From contig JARKIP010000005.1 in assembly GCA_029990175.1 (NCBI GenBank), positions 29,831,501 to 29,895,500 of the forward strand: a stretch of DNA of 64,000 nt. Reading direction: 5' to 3'. The notes under the pieces are model-generated. The model ran no database searches. It saw only the letters and a program-made list of their open reading frames with translations, and was not told the origin of the DNA. Source of the stretch: Petunia secreta. Lineage: Eukaryota > Streptophyta > Magnoliopsida > Solanales > Solanaceae. Below, piece after piece: positions 47,509 to 59,129 of the stretch. The number at the start of each line of letters is the position of its first letter. Positions within the stretch are counted from its first letter, which is position 1. A program made the position numbers and the translations under genes.

Positions 47509-48243
47509 CGTCGTACCCCAAAAATTGCCCCGAAAAGGATAAATTCCGGAATATCGATAGGATGGACTAACTCTTTTGGAGTTTTTGGAGTCGCCACCCA
47601 ATTTAAGGAAAATAGGGAACCAAATTAGCAAATGCGTGCAAAAAACTCCATTTTTATAACAGACGGTCTTTCTTTCAGAGATTCTAAAGGTAAGAGGTTT
47701 TATTAATTTCGAAAGAAGGTTTTTAAGGCACTTCCGAAATTCCGTTAAAAACGGTTAATCCGACAGGTTTCCAAAATATTTGCAAAATATGCTTTTCTAG
47801 AAAATTTATCTAAAATAATTAATTGAAATAAAACTTGTTTATGAAAAATATTTAATTTGCATGCATTTTGCTAAGTGGGCTCAGTTTGCAATAAATCAAA
47901 TAACGACTTCACAATAAAAGGCAATGAACATAAAGTAAATGAATATACAAACAATCAAATATTATTGATAAATAAAATATTCTACACATTTATTTGCATA
48001 AATATCCAAGGAAAGTAATGCAAAGTTAAAGATAGAACCGGGAAATTGATCAACTCGCAGGAGCCTTGAATTTTCTAAAATTTCTAAGTCTTATTTCTGA
48101 ATGCTCGGGTCCAAGTCAATGTATATCCACATTTGTAGGTTAGCCAAACGCGTCCTCAAGTTGTTCGTGCCAAAATGTACCTCACAAAAAAATATGAAAA
48201 TTAAACTGGATTAGTACGATAATAAAGTGTAATAACCAATGAA

Positions 48244-48291
<48 letters not shown>

Positions 48292-49934
48292 GTAATAAAG
48301 TAATAATAATAATAATAATAATAATATATAATAGTAATAATAAAAATAATAATAATAGTAAAGGGGTTGTTTTTTCAAAATTTAGGCTCAGATTTGTATG
48401 GCGCGTCATGTAGAGGCTCGGGATGTTGGTACGGTTGCAAACACGGAGCCCGGGCCGTGTTGCCATGCCAAGTACCAAATCCACCACTCTATTCGACTTG
48501 TTTTGCCTCAAATGCATACGTTCATCATCGCCTTTTGCTTTAGGGACACGGGGACGGTACCGTTCAAGTGTAGTATCCGTTCACAATCAGTCCCGAGGCC
48601 TCAATACGTGTACATGTATTTTTTCATTGGCCATTTTCATCAATAATAACTGTTCAGATCTATGCCAAAAACCAAGCGCGATGGCATCAACAGCACTGCA
48701 AAATTCTCAACAAAAAAGATCAGTAAGAGGCAGTACTCATTCATAAAAAAAGCAGCGGGACCTAATTGATATAGCGAGAATATGTCAAACCACAGCAGTA
48801 CAACAGAAGAACATAATAATTCTGGTATGAGCACAATAGCCATTCAACCAATAAAACATTTATTGATCCAACCAATAGCTTAATCAGGTCACGATGAGAA
48901 CAAGGGCGATAGAGATCAGATGAGGATGAAGCCATCACCAAAACACCTACACAATTTCAAACGAACCCTTGCAACAAAAAATAATCACCAATAGTAACAG
49001 GCAAACAAACCAAACAAGATTCAGGAAACAAGAGAGATCAAGATACGAGATTCTCAGCAAAAGAAATAAACCCCGAACCACATCAAATAAAGCCAACGTC
49101 ATCGGCTTTTCCGTTAAGCGGTAGTGCCGACAACAAAATGGAGGAGCGACACCAGCCAAGTAGCAGCGTCGCTACGACTCCGATACACCCCTTATTAATC
49201 AAAGGAAACGAGTTCAGATTCAACGGGACGGAGAGGACAAAGTACAATGGAAAAATAGGATCCTCGGCGACAAACAACCATTACGCACATTCAGAAATGG
49301 AAACTGCACAAGTAACGAGGAGCAATAACGATGAGCCCAGATCAGAGTTTATAGGATTCTCAAACAGATCGCGAGCGGTGTCATCAGCGAACCAGACAAC
49401 GATGTCAAGGAAGAGCAACTGTCGGTGGCTTATCCGGCGAGCGGTGCACGGCGTCACTTCCATTCCTTTGTCGCTGTCGATGGTGTCACCGTTTGACCTG
49501 CTTCTCCGACCCCCTTCCCATTTTCACGGTATATTGCAGTGGGTATGTGGACATGTTTGTGTGCGTGGTGATGTGTATTTTGTGAAGCTGATTTTGGTTG
49601 TTGTAATGTAAAGGAGAGGGGTTCTTTTTTGTGAGGAAGATGAATAGTGGAGGGGTGTAGATGGGAGAGAAGATGAATAGTTAGGGTTTTGGATAAGTGT
49701 GTATATATATGTGTGGGTATTGCAAAGGTAGGCTGGGTTTAGGCCTAATAACACATATAGCCTTCAATTAAATTAAACAAAAAATTGCATACCACGCTGC
49801 AAATGAAGGAATGACTTGCGATTTTGGCCATTTCTCTTTAAAATTAGCTATTTATTTGCAATTATCAAAATTGAACTTAATTTTAAAATAATTATACATT
49901 TAATTAAAATCCGGGACAAAATTGGGTGTCAACA
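47509..49934 (-). repeat. Element D, 5' LTR (2426 bp)
   Basis: Plus-strand reading starts CGTCGTACCCC (expected TG, mutated to CG) and ends GGGTGTCAACA. On the minus strand it therefore starts TGTTGACACCC. No partner LTR is present. Confidence 0.8.
48245..48360. repeat. (AAT)n microsatellite in LTR D
   Basis: About 35 imperfect units; the complement of the TTA tracts of element C in the opposite-strand LTR. Confidence 0.95.
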
Positions 49935-52081
49935 TCTCTCAGATGTGTTCTTGGTGCTAAAGAGTGAAGGAATGACTCCTTAAATAGGCCAAAGGATGAG
50001 GGTAAAATTTGGGTGGAAAAATACACCCATGTGCTATGTTTTTACCTCTATCCAATTTACTTTTAGGCATGCCAAAGCTTTGCAGTAAAATAACAAAAGA
50101 AAGGACACAGAATCTTTCTTTAAAGCTGTCCAAACTTGTCGTATTATTTGACTTTGGATTCACTATCTTTTACTTTTAAGATTTTTGAATGAATCACTAT
50201 TATTTTACCTAAACACAACTCTCAGACTAATACTAATTCAGAACTTCACCTAATGGACTAAAATCCACAACCTAATTTACCAGATTCAAAATGCTCACTT
50301 ATGGGACCAAGCTCTCAGCCAAGGCCCTTTAATCCAATTATTACCCCCAAACTATCCAGGTTGAGTTTTAACTCAATTGAGTCCAAATTAAGGTCCCACT
50401 GACCCTTTGGACTCCCAGTAATTCATAGAAAAAGTAGAAAACATACAGCTTCAAGCTAAGCACTCACTCAAAGCCATTATAGACTCTTTATGATTCGAAA
50501 CTCAAACTCTCACTGAAAAGGAGAACCAGCATCACATATACTACACTTAGTCACAGAACAAGTTTAGACCACACCGATAATAAACTGAACTGAATTCTCA
50601 TATATTCCATCAACATACAACATGATTTTTAGCCAGTTGAACCACAATAATAATAATCTATAACTAAAACAATACTAGAAATGTTTTCCACCACTAACAT
50701 GATCTAAACAAATAAGAAAGGAAGAACAAGGATTGATTTCACAAAAACTACCTAAGTGAAAGCCAAAATCAGAGCCAGAGCCAACGCCACAGCTTAGTCG
50801 TCGCTGCCTCACTGAATCAGTAACATCAAAGCCCCGAAATCGCCAATCATCACTGCCTCGCCAATTCATCACAGAAACTAGTTACATCGTCACCCCAACC
50901 TCGCTTCATCAACACACCATCACAGCTGCAGCATTGTCGCCAACGGAACAGCAAGTATCGAATATACATCACCTCATCACTGCCTCGCAAAGCTACAAAC
51001 GCCATTGCGCTGCTGCGTCAATACTAGCAGCGTCGCAGCCTGCACCACCACTAACACTGACCTTACTCCCTCGTTACCTCCGGAGCGCACCACAATATGG
51101 CTATCACACCATCATCTCGACACCAAATTTATGTCATCAGAGTCTCAACGTCAAGCTAATCGACCACCACCATCACATCATTGTATCAAAATCAAACCCC
51201 TCACTGCCCAAACATCACAGCCATGTATCCACACACACAACCACAGCCCCGCCCAAATCATCCTATCACTACCCTTCCCATCGCCTCATCATCATACACA
51301 CACCCCCACGACAGAAAAAACTCAAAAGGGAAATGGATCGGGCAGTGAAAGGAGCCGAGAGAATGTAGGAGTTTTCAAACAAAAATACCTTTATAAACGT
51401 GTTTAGGAGACCGAGAGGAAGTTATTGATGTACGTATCAGCCGGGAAACTGGTGTCGCCGGATCTAGAGTTAAGCCTGAATCTTCGAATTCCAGTCGATG
51501 CTAAACTACTGAGAATCAATGAGAATTAATGGTAGAAATGGAGAGAGGGGGTCTTGGCGAGCCTAGGAAGGTATAACTATGACCGAAGAAGACGGCCGTC
51601 GCCACCGTCGGTGGTGGATGTCTGATGGCGGATGAAAAATGAGCAGCGGGTCATTTGGTCTTCTGATTTGGTGAAAAAGGAAGCAAAAAATACAACAAAA
51701 AGGTTTTATATTTTGGGGGTGGGCCGGGTCACGTAAATTGGATTTTGGCTGGGAATGGCCTAGTACTATTTCCTTAATGGCAATTAATTTTAAATTCTAG
51801 CCAACATTCAAAGCCTTGTAAGCTTAAGCAATTTAGTAAATTAGGCCTAAAAAAATTACTATACAAAATATTAAAGCATAATAAAGTCACATATAATCAC
51901 AGTTAGATACTTAATCATGTCACAAATACACGAATATATTTTTTGCAATTTTCAGTATTTTATCCTAATTAAATAGCTAGCAAAATGATAAAAATAAGGA
52001 AAATATGCAAAATTCGATGAAAAAATTAGCACAACTATATTGACAATTTATCTGCGTCAGTGCCAAAATTAGGTGATTACA
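49935..52081 (-). repeat. Element A, 5' LTR, part 2
   Basis: Resumes at TCTCTCAGATGTG and matches 21302-23312 to the terminal GATTACA. A 618-bp stretch equivalent to 20684-21301 is missing between the two parts. Confidence 0.9.
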
Positions 52082-52370
52082 TTTATTATTTCAGTTTTAT
52101 TTTACTCCCTTCAGGAGGCATATGTATTCTTCTGTACTCTTAGATGTCTAGTCTGGATAGCCCTAAACTTAGTATGTTGGGTAGTCAGCTGTAATTTCTT
52201 TTGTACAACTTGGATGTATCAGTATGTCTGTGCTTTTTCTATGTCTTGTTCTTAGTTATGAATTGAATTATATTTATTTTCCTAATTTAATTGGTAAGGA
52301 TTCGCCCCACGGGTCTAGGGAAGGATGTCGAGTGCCCGCACGGCCTAGCCGGATTCCAGGTTGTGTCACA
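52082..52370 (+). mobile_element. Gypsy-type LTR, right part
   Basis: Continues the LTR broken at 19882 after the TTTAT duplication. Ends AGCCGGATTCCAGGTTGTGT followed by CACA. Confidence 0.6.
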
Positions 52371-52619
52371 AATCTTGCTCAATTTAGTGCACAACATTTT
52401 TATTAGTAATTTTGATAGTAATCTTATTTCTTTTCTTGATCTCTGTACGAGAATGTAGCTGGTAATAAAATCATATGCTGATCGAGCAATGGTAAGTTTT
52501 TCTTGGTTAAAATACGAAACATTATAAATACTAAAAAATGTCTACAACAGGTTGTGAGGCCCATTGAGCATCAGTGTTGCCATAGTTGGCAACAATATTA
52601 CAACATTTCAAAGAGATGT

Positions 52620-53115
52620 TTCTTGGGCAAGATTCCCCATTATCTGACAAAAGAGCAGATATAATACTACTAGTAGGCGGATTAACAAAAGTAGATATTC
52701 TAGTGCTAGTACTGCAAGCTTGTCCTTCCTTAGCAAGAAGATCAGCCACCCTATTTTGTTCCCTGAAGCAATGCCTATGCTCCAGCTTCCCCATCTCCAG
52801 CTGCTCTAGCTCCAACATCAATTTTCTTCAATCATTTAATAGTGTAGAAGTATGAGTATTGGAGTCTAATAATTATACAATAGTTTGTGTTGAGTCTGAT
52901 TCAATTTCCACCGGGAGGAGGTTGTTTTCCTTTACTATTGTAAGATCCTCCCATAAAGCTAAAAGTTCTACATCCACTTGGTCCGGGCAAGGAATATGAG
53001 AGTGAAAATCTAGAATTCATTCTCCTTTTTGGTTTCTTATAACTCCTCCAGTTCCTCCCTTACCCTTTTTTACTGATCCATCAACATTAAGTCTGAAGTA
53101 ATCAAGCTTTGGGGG
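52620..53115 (-). pseudogene. LINE RNase H domain remnant
   Basis: Minus-strand segments give YFRLNVDGSVKKGKGGTGG, ELLALWEDL, VEIESDS and HCFREQNRVADLLAKEG. These are the ordered blocks of the RNase H1-type domain carried by plant L1 elements, with catalytic Asp, Glu, Asp and Asp still visible. At least two stops interrupt it. Confidence 0.8.
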
Positions 53116-53343
53116 TGCCATTTTAGATGCATCGTGATGTTTTTGCTAGCTGAAGGAGTTTTCTAGCAAGTAGGACGTACTCTTGGATACACTTACTAAT
53201 TAGGAATAGGGAGACGTCATTTTTAAGATTATTATGATGATTGTTATTATGGTTTATTCAGATATGCCATAGAAGGAAAGGGAACATATCATTCCAATCA
53301 TAGTGAGTGTTAAGATTAGTACACGCTGTCTTTTGAATTTGAT

Positions 53344-53673
53344 CTAGCCAATAATGATTGGGATTAGATAGAGTAGTAATGTCAAGATTCTGCCAGAGTT
53401 GCTTTGCATGGGTACATTGTAAGAAATGTGGTGTATAGTTTCTTTTTCATTAGGACAAGAACAACAATCAGGGTTAATATTAATACCTAAATAGTGGAGG
53501 TAGGCCCTAGAGGGAAGACAATCATGGTAGCAAAGCCAAAGAAAATACTTTATGTTGCTGAGAGTGTTCAACCTCCTAATCCAAGTGAAGTCTCTACCAT
53601 GATAAATTGAGGGGCAATCAATTAATTTTCTCGCAGATTGAGTGGTGAAAAGACCATTTTTAGTGAGTTCCAA
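53344..53673 (-). pseudogene. LINE zf-RVT domain remnant
   Basis: FTTQSARKLID, FTWIRRLNTLSNIKYFLWL, LPSRAYLHYLGI, CCSCPNEKETIHHI: the zinc-binding region that follows reverse transcriptase in plant LINEs (Cys-x2-Cys and His-His pattern). Confidence 0.8.
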
Positions 53674-54346
53674 CGACTTTGATCTTTTGTCGTCGGGTGC
53701 AAAGGTAGATGGGCGGTGATGATCTTATCATGGATATTTTGAGGAAAGATTATGGACAATTTATCAAGAGCCCAGTTATCTTTATCATTAAGGTTTTTCA
53801 GGTTTAGTTGGTCTTCATTTTTTTGGAGGGGGCTATGGATGGAGTTTCTGATAATGAGATTAGGAATCCATTCATCCTTCCAGAAATTTATATTATCATC
53901 ACCTATTCTTTAATAGGAGCATTTTCGATAGTATTCCAAACCTAATAGGAAGTTCTTCCATGTGCCATTGTAGGAGTTTTTAATATGAATGGTGTTATTT
54001 TCTTGATTAACATGGGTGTATTTTGATACGAGGGTTTGGGCCCACAAGGTGGAAGGATTTTTAATGATTCTCCAAGATAGGTTAGTAAGTAGAGCCAAAT
54101 TTTTTGTTTCAGCTTTAATAACACATAGTCCTCCTTCATGTTTTTGTTTGGTTATAATATCCTAATTGAGTAGGTGAAGTTTTTTCTTTTCAGGAGTAGA
54201 TCCCCATATAAAATTTCTTTGTATTTGATCAATTATATTGCATATTTTTTTGGAGATTTGTGGTACTGTATCACATAATTAGGAATAACATTTAGAGTAT
54301 CTTTTGCTAGGGTAGTTCTGCCAGCAATATTGAGATGATTTGATTT

Positions 54347-55840
54347 CTAATGTGCCAATTTATTTTTCATATTATCAATAATGGCATGAAAATATTTTGC
54401 TTTAGGACTCTTATCAAAAATAGAAAATCCAAGGTATTTTCCAAAAGTTTGGCTATGGTTTAGATTGAGATGCTTTGATAAGATATCCTTAACAATAGTA
54501 TCACAATTGTTTGAGAAAACAATCATTGATTTAACATTATTAATTTTTTGTCCTGATTGTTTACTGAAGGAGGACAAAGTGCAATTTATAGCTTCACAAC
54601 TCTTACTATTAGCTCTACAGAGAAAAGTAAGGTAATCAGCAAAGAATAAGTAGGATGATTTAGGTCTATTTTTGGATATCTTGATGGGGTCCCAATTACC
54701 AGCAGAGACTTCATTTAGGATATTTCTGGAGAGCATCTCTAAGCAAAGAATAAGAAGGTATGGAGATAAAGGATCACCCTGATGAATGCCTCTTGTAGGG
54801 ATAAAAAATGATGTTTTTTTACCATTTATCAGGATGCCTATAGAGGATGTAGAAATGCATGACATAATTAAGGAGATGATGTTATTTGGGAATTTAAAGT
54901 AAGATAGGATTTTATGGATGAAAGACCATTCTAGTCTATCAAACGCTTTTCAAGGTCTATTTTAACAAGCATATTAGCTATAGAACCCTTTTTATTCCTA
55001 AAGGATTTGACAACTTCTTGAATGATAATAGCACTATCTAAGGTTCTTCTATTTTTCAAGAAGTTGCTTTGATAGGGACTAATAATAGTGTTAAGATAGG
55101 GCTTTATTTTATTGGCTATAATTTTGGTAATAGTTTTATAAATTGTATTGCATAATCCTATTGACCGAATTTTTTTAATTTCATTTGCATTGTCAAATTT
55201 GGAATCAAGCAGAGATAAGTTTCATTCAGGTTATCTGGCATATGACAGGAATTGAAAATCTCATGACTTTGTCTTAGAAACGAATTTCCGATGATAGACC
55301 AATATATTTTAAAGAAAAAAGGGTGCAAACCATCAGGACCCGGAGCCTTATAAGGCTTAAAAGATTTAAGTGCAGAAATAATCTTTTTGTCCGTTAAGTT
55401 AGCCCCTATTTTGGCAATATCTTGAGTGCTAAGGGAATAGTCATTTGATATACCATGAATTTTATAAGAAAAAAGATGGTTAGTGGTGAATAAATTCTGA
55501 AAGTATTTTGTAATGTGGGATTCGATATCAGCTTGCTAAAAATGTAGCACCCCTTCATTATTTTTAATATAGGCAATTCAATTAATGCGACGTCTATTTA
55601 AAGCACTTATATGAAAAATTGAGTGTCCGCGTCACCATCGGCTAGCCAATTAATGCGCGATTTCATTTTCCAAAAATCTTCTTCATCCTTAAGAATACCA
55701 TTAAATTCATCTTGAAGCAAAATCTCAAGATTTTGAAGGAAAGAGCTCGTAGAGTAACTAGGGGAGTCTTGTATATCCTTGAGTCTAGCAAGATAGTTTT
55801 TTTTTTTTCTTTTTAAAAATATTACCAAAGTATTCTTCAT
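54347..55840 (-). pseudogene. LINE reverse transcriptase remnant
   Basis: Blocks from N to C: WLADGDADTQFF (about 55610), then GIHQGDPLSPYLLILCLEML, LFFADYLTFLCRA, SGQKINNVKS and FGKYLGF (54347-54865). The core follows plant L1 reverse transcriptase. The catalytic box, normally FADD, reads FADY at about 54640, so the second metal-binding Asp is lost. Frame changes occur between 54865 and 55600. Confidence 0.85.
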
Positions 55841-56235
55841 TCCATTTCCTCACATTAAGTTGAAAATATTTAACACCTTCATGGAATCTAGTATTAACAG
55901 GCCAAGAAGAGGATATAACATTAGTTAGGCCAGGGTGATTGCACCACATTTTCTCAAATCTAAAGAGCTTCTCCATTCTATTAATACTCGGTCTATTCAA
56001 TTAGATTAGGAGGGGAACATGATCTGAATGTGTTCTAGATAAATGCGACACAAGAACGTCCAAATTTTTTTTAATCCATGTTTTATTAGCAAAACATCTA
56101 TCTAGGCGCTCAGAGTATTAAATTTCATTTTTGCTTATTTGTCCAAGTATGTTTAGCACCTTTATATCCTAAGTCTTTAAGGTTACACTCATCTCAACAT
56201 TTTCTAAAAGAGGTACTACGATTGAAATTTAAAGG

Positions 56236-57174
56236 TCAACCTCCCCATTTATCGTACGTGGTCAGGGCTTTATTGAAGTCACCTCCAACTAACCAGGGCA
56301 TGTTATATAACTTCTTAATATTGATTAGGCTATCCCATAAAACTAGTCGTTGAGCATAATCATTGCTAGCGTAAATAGCAGTAAATAAGAAAGTAGTAGG
56401 GTTTTGAATTACCTTCACCATGGCTTGGATTTCATGGCCACTCATGTACACATCTGAAACTGAAACTAGAGCACTGTTCCAAAGAATGGCTATGCCACCA
56501 GTTCGAGCATCCATGGGAGATTCAATCATGCTATTAAAACCAAAGTCATCCCTAATTCTAGTGTGATCATGCATGTGGGTCTCAAGTAAAACAACTAGAC
56601 AAGGGTGATGATAGTTTAGCCCAGGCCTAAAATTGCGCCTAAAATTGTCATTATTTGCACCGCGCACATTCCATGTCATGAAATACATAGCTCTATTCAC
56701 TGGAGCATTTGAGTTCTGGGGTTGGTTCACTGGAATGTCCTGTTGAGGATTCATATTTTTCCTCAAGGATGGGTTCATGATCATGGTATATTTGGCTACT
56801 ATTTGGTTGGTAGGGAAGCGTAGGTCGATTGAACATTTGTAGAGAGCGTTTGGAACAAAGAGAATGTACTTTTTTCCAATGTTTCCTTGAACAACATTAT
56901 TGTTATCTCTCGTAGGCATGAATAGATGGGTTGTAGGTCCTCTAGAATATTGTTTTGTTCTAGATCTTGGTGTCACAATTCTCCTTCGGGTTCTTGAGCA
57001 TTGGGATTCATTAGGTTTGGTGGTGGTGCATTTTGTGGTGGTGGTACATGATGAGGTGGTAGGTTGTCCATTCCTTCTTGGTTCATGTTCATTTTCTCTT
57101 GATTCACATTCACTGGGGGTGGAGCTTGGTTCATGTGGACTGGATCTTGATCCATGTTCAAAGGTAGGGACCAC
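56236..57174 (-). pseudogene. LINE endonuclease domain (start of ORF2)
   Basis: MTWNVRGANN, LVVLLETHMHD, GGIAILWNSALVSVSDV, FTAIYAS and WLVGGDFNKAL mark an AP-type endonuclease, which nicks target DNA for target-primed reverse transcription. The frame stops at 56236 just before PLNFNRSTSFRKC, which continues the family pattern, so the stop is a mutation. Upstream codons are Pro/Asn-rich linker sequence. Confidence 0.85.
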
Positions 57175-57401
57175 TGGTAAAAAATTAGGACTTGAGGGTT
57201 GTTTTCTATCAGGTAGTAAAAAGGGAGGTTCATGAGATGTTGTGTGTTTAGGTCCTGCATATTGTTTTGAGCAAGAGGGTTTAGTATGTTCCGATTCATG
57301 TAAAAATTCAAGTAGTTTTGTGTTGTTCTCCTTATTGCCTCTGATAGTGCTCGTGCTATGTACTATGTATTTTGGATTGCAACAATAATTTGTTGGTTGT
57401 T

Positions 57402-58245
57402 CAACATTAAGTAAAGCATAAAAGCTTGGCCCATTAGTTATATGATCCTAACTTCTAAGAATCGAAAAAGAGTAACCAAATGATAAAGTAACGACACAAA
57501 GTAAAGGATAGAAGAGAATCAGGGAAAAGATAGAAGAAAGAAAGGAAACAATCCCAAAATTGTAAGTAAATTAGAACACTACAATAAATTGTAATACCCT
57601 AATCTAGACGAATACAATCAAAGACCAATATCCGAGGGGGAAGAGACTTGAACTCAAGCAATAGATCTCTCACACAAGAGAATCCAAGAGAGATCCAAGA
57701 AGACAAAAAAAGATTAAACCCACACTCTCTCTCACAAGAGTATTCTCTATCATCCAAAATATAGCTAAATGACTAAAACCTCGGATTAGGCTATTTGTAG
57801 TAGTTAGTTAAATACAATGATAAATGGACTAAAATAAACATATAAATTCTGAAAGTCTGCCAGGAAAGGTCCTTCTTCGCTATTGCTCATGTAGCCTCGC
57901 TATCGCGATGTGTATTAAGATATCTCATCGCACCCACGCTAAGTCTCTCGCGATCGCGGACTTTGACTATTTTCTTCTTCGTGATCGCGCCACTTTCTTT
58001 GCTATCGCGATGTGCAAATTTCCAGAATCCTGCAGTCTTGCATTTTTGCTCATTTGGCCATCCTTTTGACTTGGGACTTGCTTTCCATGCACTCTTAAAG
58101 CACTCCAAGCTCTTGATGTCTATCATGAATCCTCCACGGCTTCGAGCGTCAATCCAGTTCACATCAATTAGTGTTTCCTCTATCCAGGATTCTAGTAGAG
58201 GATCGTTCGATGGTGGCATTGTGAAGATGAGTGGTGGTAGAAGTC
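57402..58245. mobile_element. LTR-like insertion (probable solo LTR) in the LINE, 844 bp
   Basis: It interrupts the LINE between QNAQPNN and NQQIIVAIQN segments. Flanked by a 7-bp direct repeat, GGTTGTT (57395-57401 and 58246-58252). It resembles the LTR of element E in length, in ACAATGATAAATGGAC, and in a cluster of GCGATCGC-like sites (about 57875-58015). The ends are not the usual TG and CA, so the exact borders or the element type may be off by a few bases. Confidence 0.6.
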
Positions 58246-58252
58246 GGTTGTT

Positions 58253-58977
58253 TGGTTGAGCATTTTGTGGGGGCCGTGGTATGTTATTTTGATTCATTCT
58301 TGTTAGATGAGGAAGATGGAATATTAATTTCTGAATGGTATTGAGTAATCTCACCCTCCTCGATTTTGGTTGGGAAATAACCTCGGCATGCTTTTGTATG
58401 GGATTGGAAAGGTTTACTTGATTGCGCAGTAAAGGTAGGTTGCATAGATTTGGAGAGGGAGGCTCTATATCTATAGTATTAGACTGTGCTAGCGTGGGGG
58501 AGGGGAGGGGAGTAAATGCATGTGATTTTATTGGTTGAGATAGATTGGGAGGACAAATGGAATGATTAAGGTATATTGGATTAGTGGAATTGGCCGGTGC
58601 AGAGATGTTGTCAAGTTTTGTTTGGCTAATTTCTTGCATGGCATGAAAAGTGGAAATTGCTTCCTTAGGGTTATGTAATGATTGGGGATTTTTTTATTGC
58701 AGTTTTGGGTTTCCCCCACGTGGCAACTGGTTACTGGCATTCTTAACATTATAGTTTGAATTATTGTTTTATCCTTATTTTTCCTAATGTTTAAATTTCT
58801 AGTATTATCAGTTAATTCCTCAAATTTATTTTTATAATTTAAATCCTTATTATGGTTAATTTGCAGGTTTGCATTAGATGAAGATTTGTCTTTGTAGACA
58901 TAGGATTGAGTATCTAAATACTTACCACTTTTAGCATCAAATATTCGAACATTAATGGGAGTAGACGACACTAACAT
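58253..58977 (-). pseudogene. LINE linker between ORF1 and endonuclease
   Basis: Pro-, Asn- and Ser-rich low-complexity coding remnant (for example SICPPNLSQPIKSHAFTPLP). No domain. Typical of the region between the zinc knuckle and ORF2 in plant L1 elements. Confidence 0.6.
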
Positions 58978-59129
58978 TTATGGAGTTAGAGTTAGGGAGT
59001 TTACCCGTTGGAGAAGCTTTCTTTTTCCTAGGGAACTTTACAATTTTCCAACCTTTATCTTCATCTAGTTCCTGCATTGTAGTAGAATTTGGTGTGCTAG
59101 TAATTGTATTTAATGTACTCGAACAAGAA

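Larger units (their letters stand above)
42370..49934 (-). mobile_element. Element D: truncated LTR retrotransposon derivative, minus orientation
   Basis: A 5' LTR (47509-49934) with an adjacent tRNA-Arg-type primer site and a 5.1-kb interior of tandem repeats. The left end stops at CGGCCATG, about 29 nt beyond the conserved hairpin at 42398. By comparison with element C it has lost roughly 150 bp and the whole 3' LTR. No gag or pol is recognisable. The LTR begins TGTTGACACCCAATTTTGTC like element C, but most of its length differs, so C and D are related families in opposite orientation. Following sequence (TCTCT) resumes the LTR of element A. Confidence 0.8.
19883..52081 (-). mobile_element. 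Element A: large non-autonomous LTR retrotransposon, split by C and D
   Basis: LTRs start TGTCACGCCC and end GTGATTACA (plus-strand reading) at 19883-23312 and at 30570-31371 plus 49935-52081. A perfect TTTAT duplication flanks the whole (19878-19882 and 52082-52086), so the outer ends are original. A tRNA-Arg-type primer site lies beside the right LTR and a polypurine tract beside the left, giving minus orientation. The interior (23313-30569, 7.3 kb) has only gag remnants plus tandem arrays. The long LTRs, primer site and gag pattern suggest a derivative of the Tat/Ogre branch of gypsy elements (a LARD-like element); that placement is inference. Its 5' LTR was later invaded by C and D. Confidence 0.88.

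Noticed and set aside
52372..52530. LINE 3' end with poly-A tail
   Set aside because: No A-rich tail or target duplication could be found, so the 3' border is left open.
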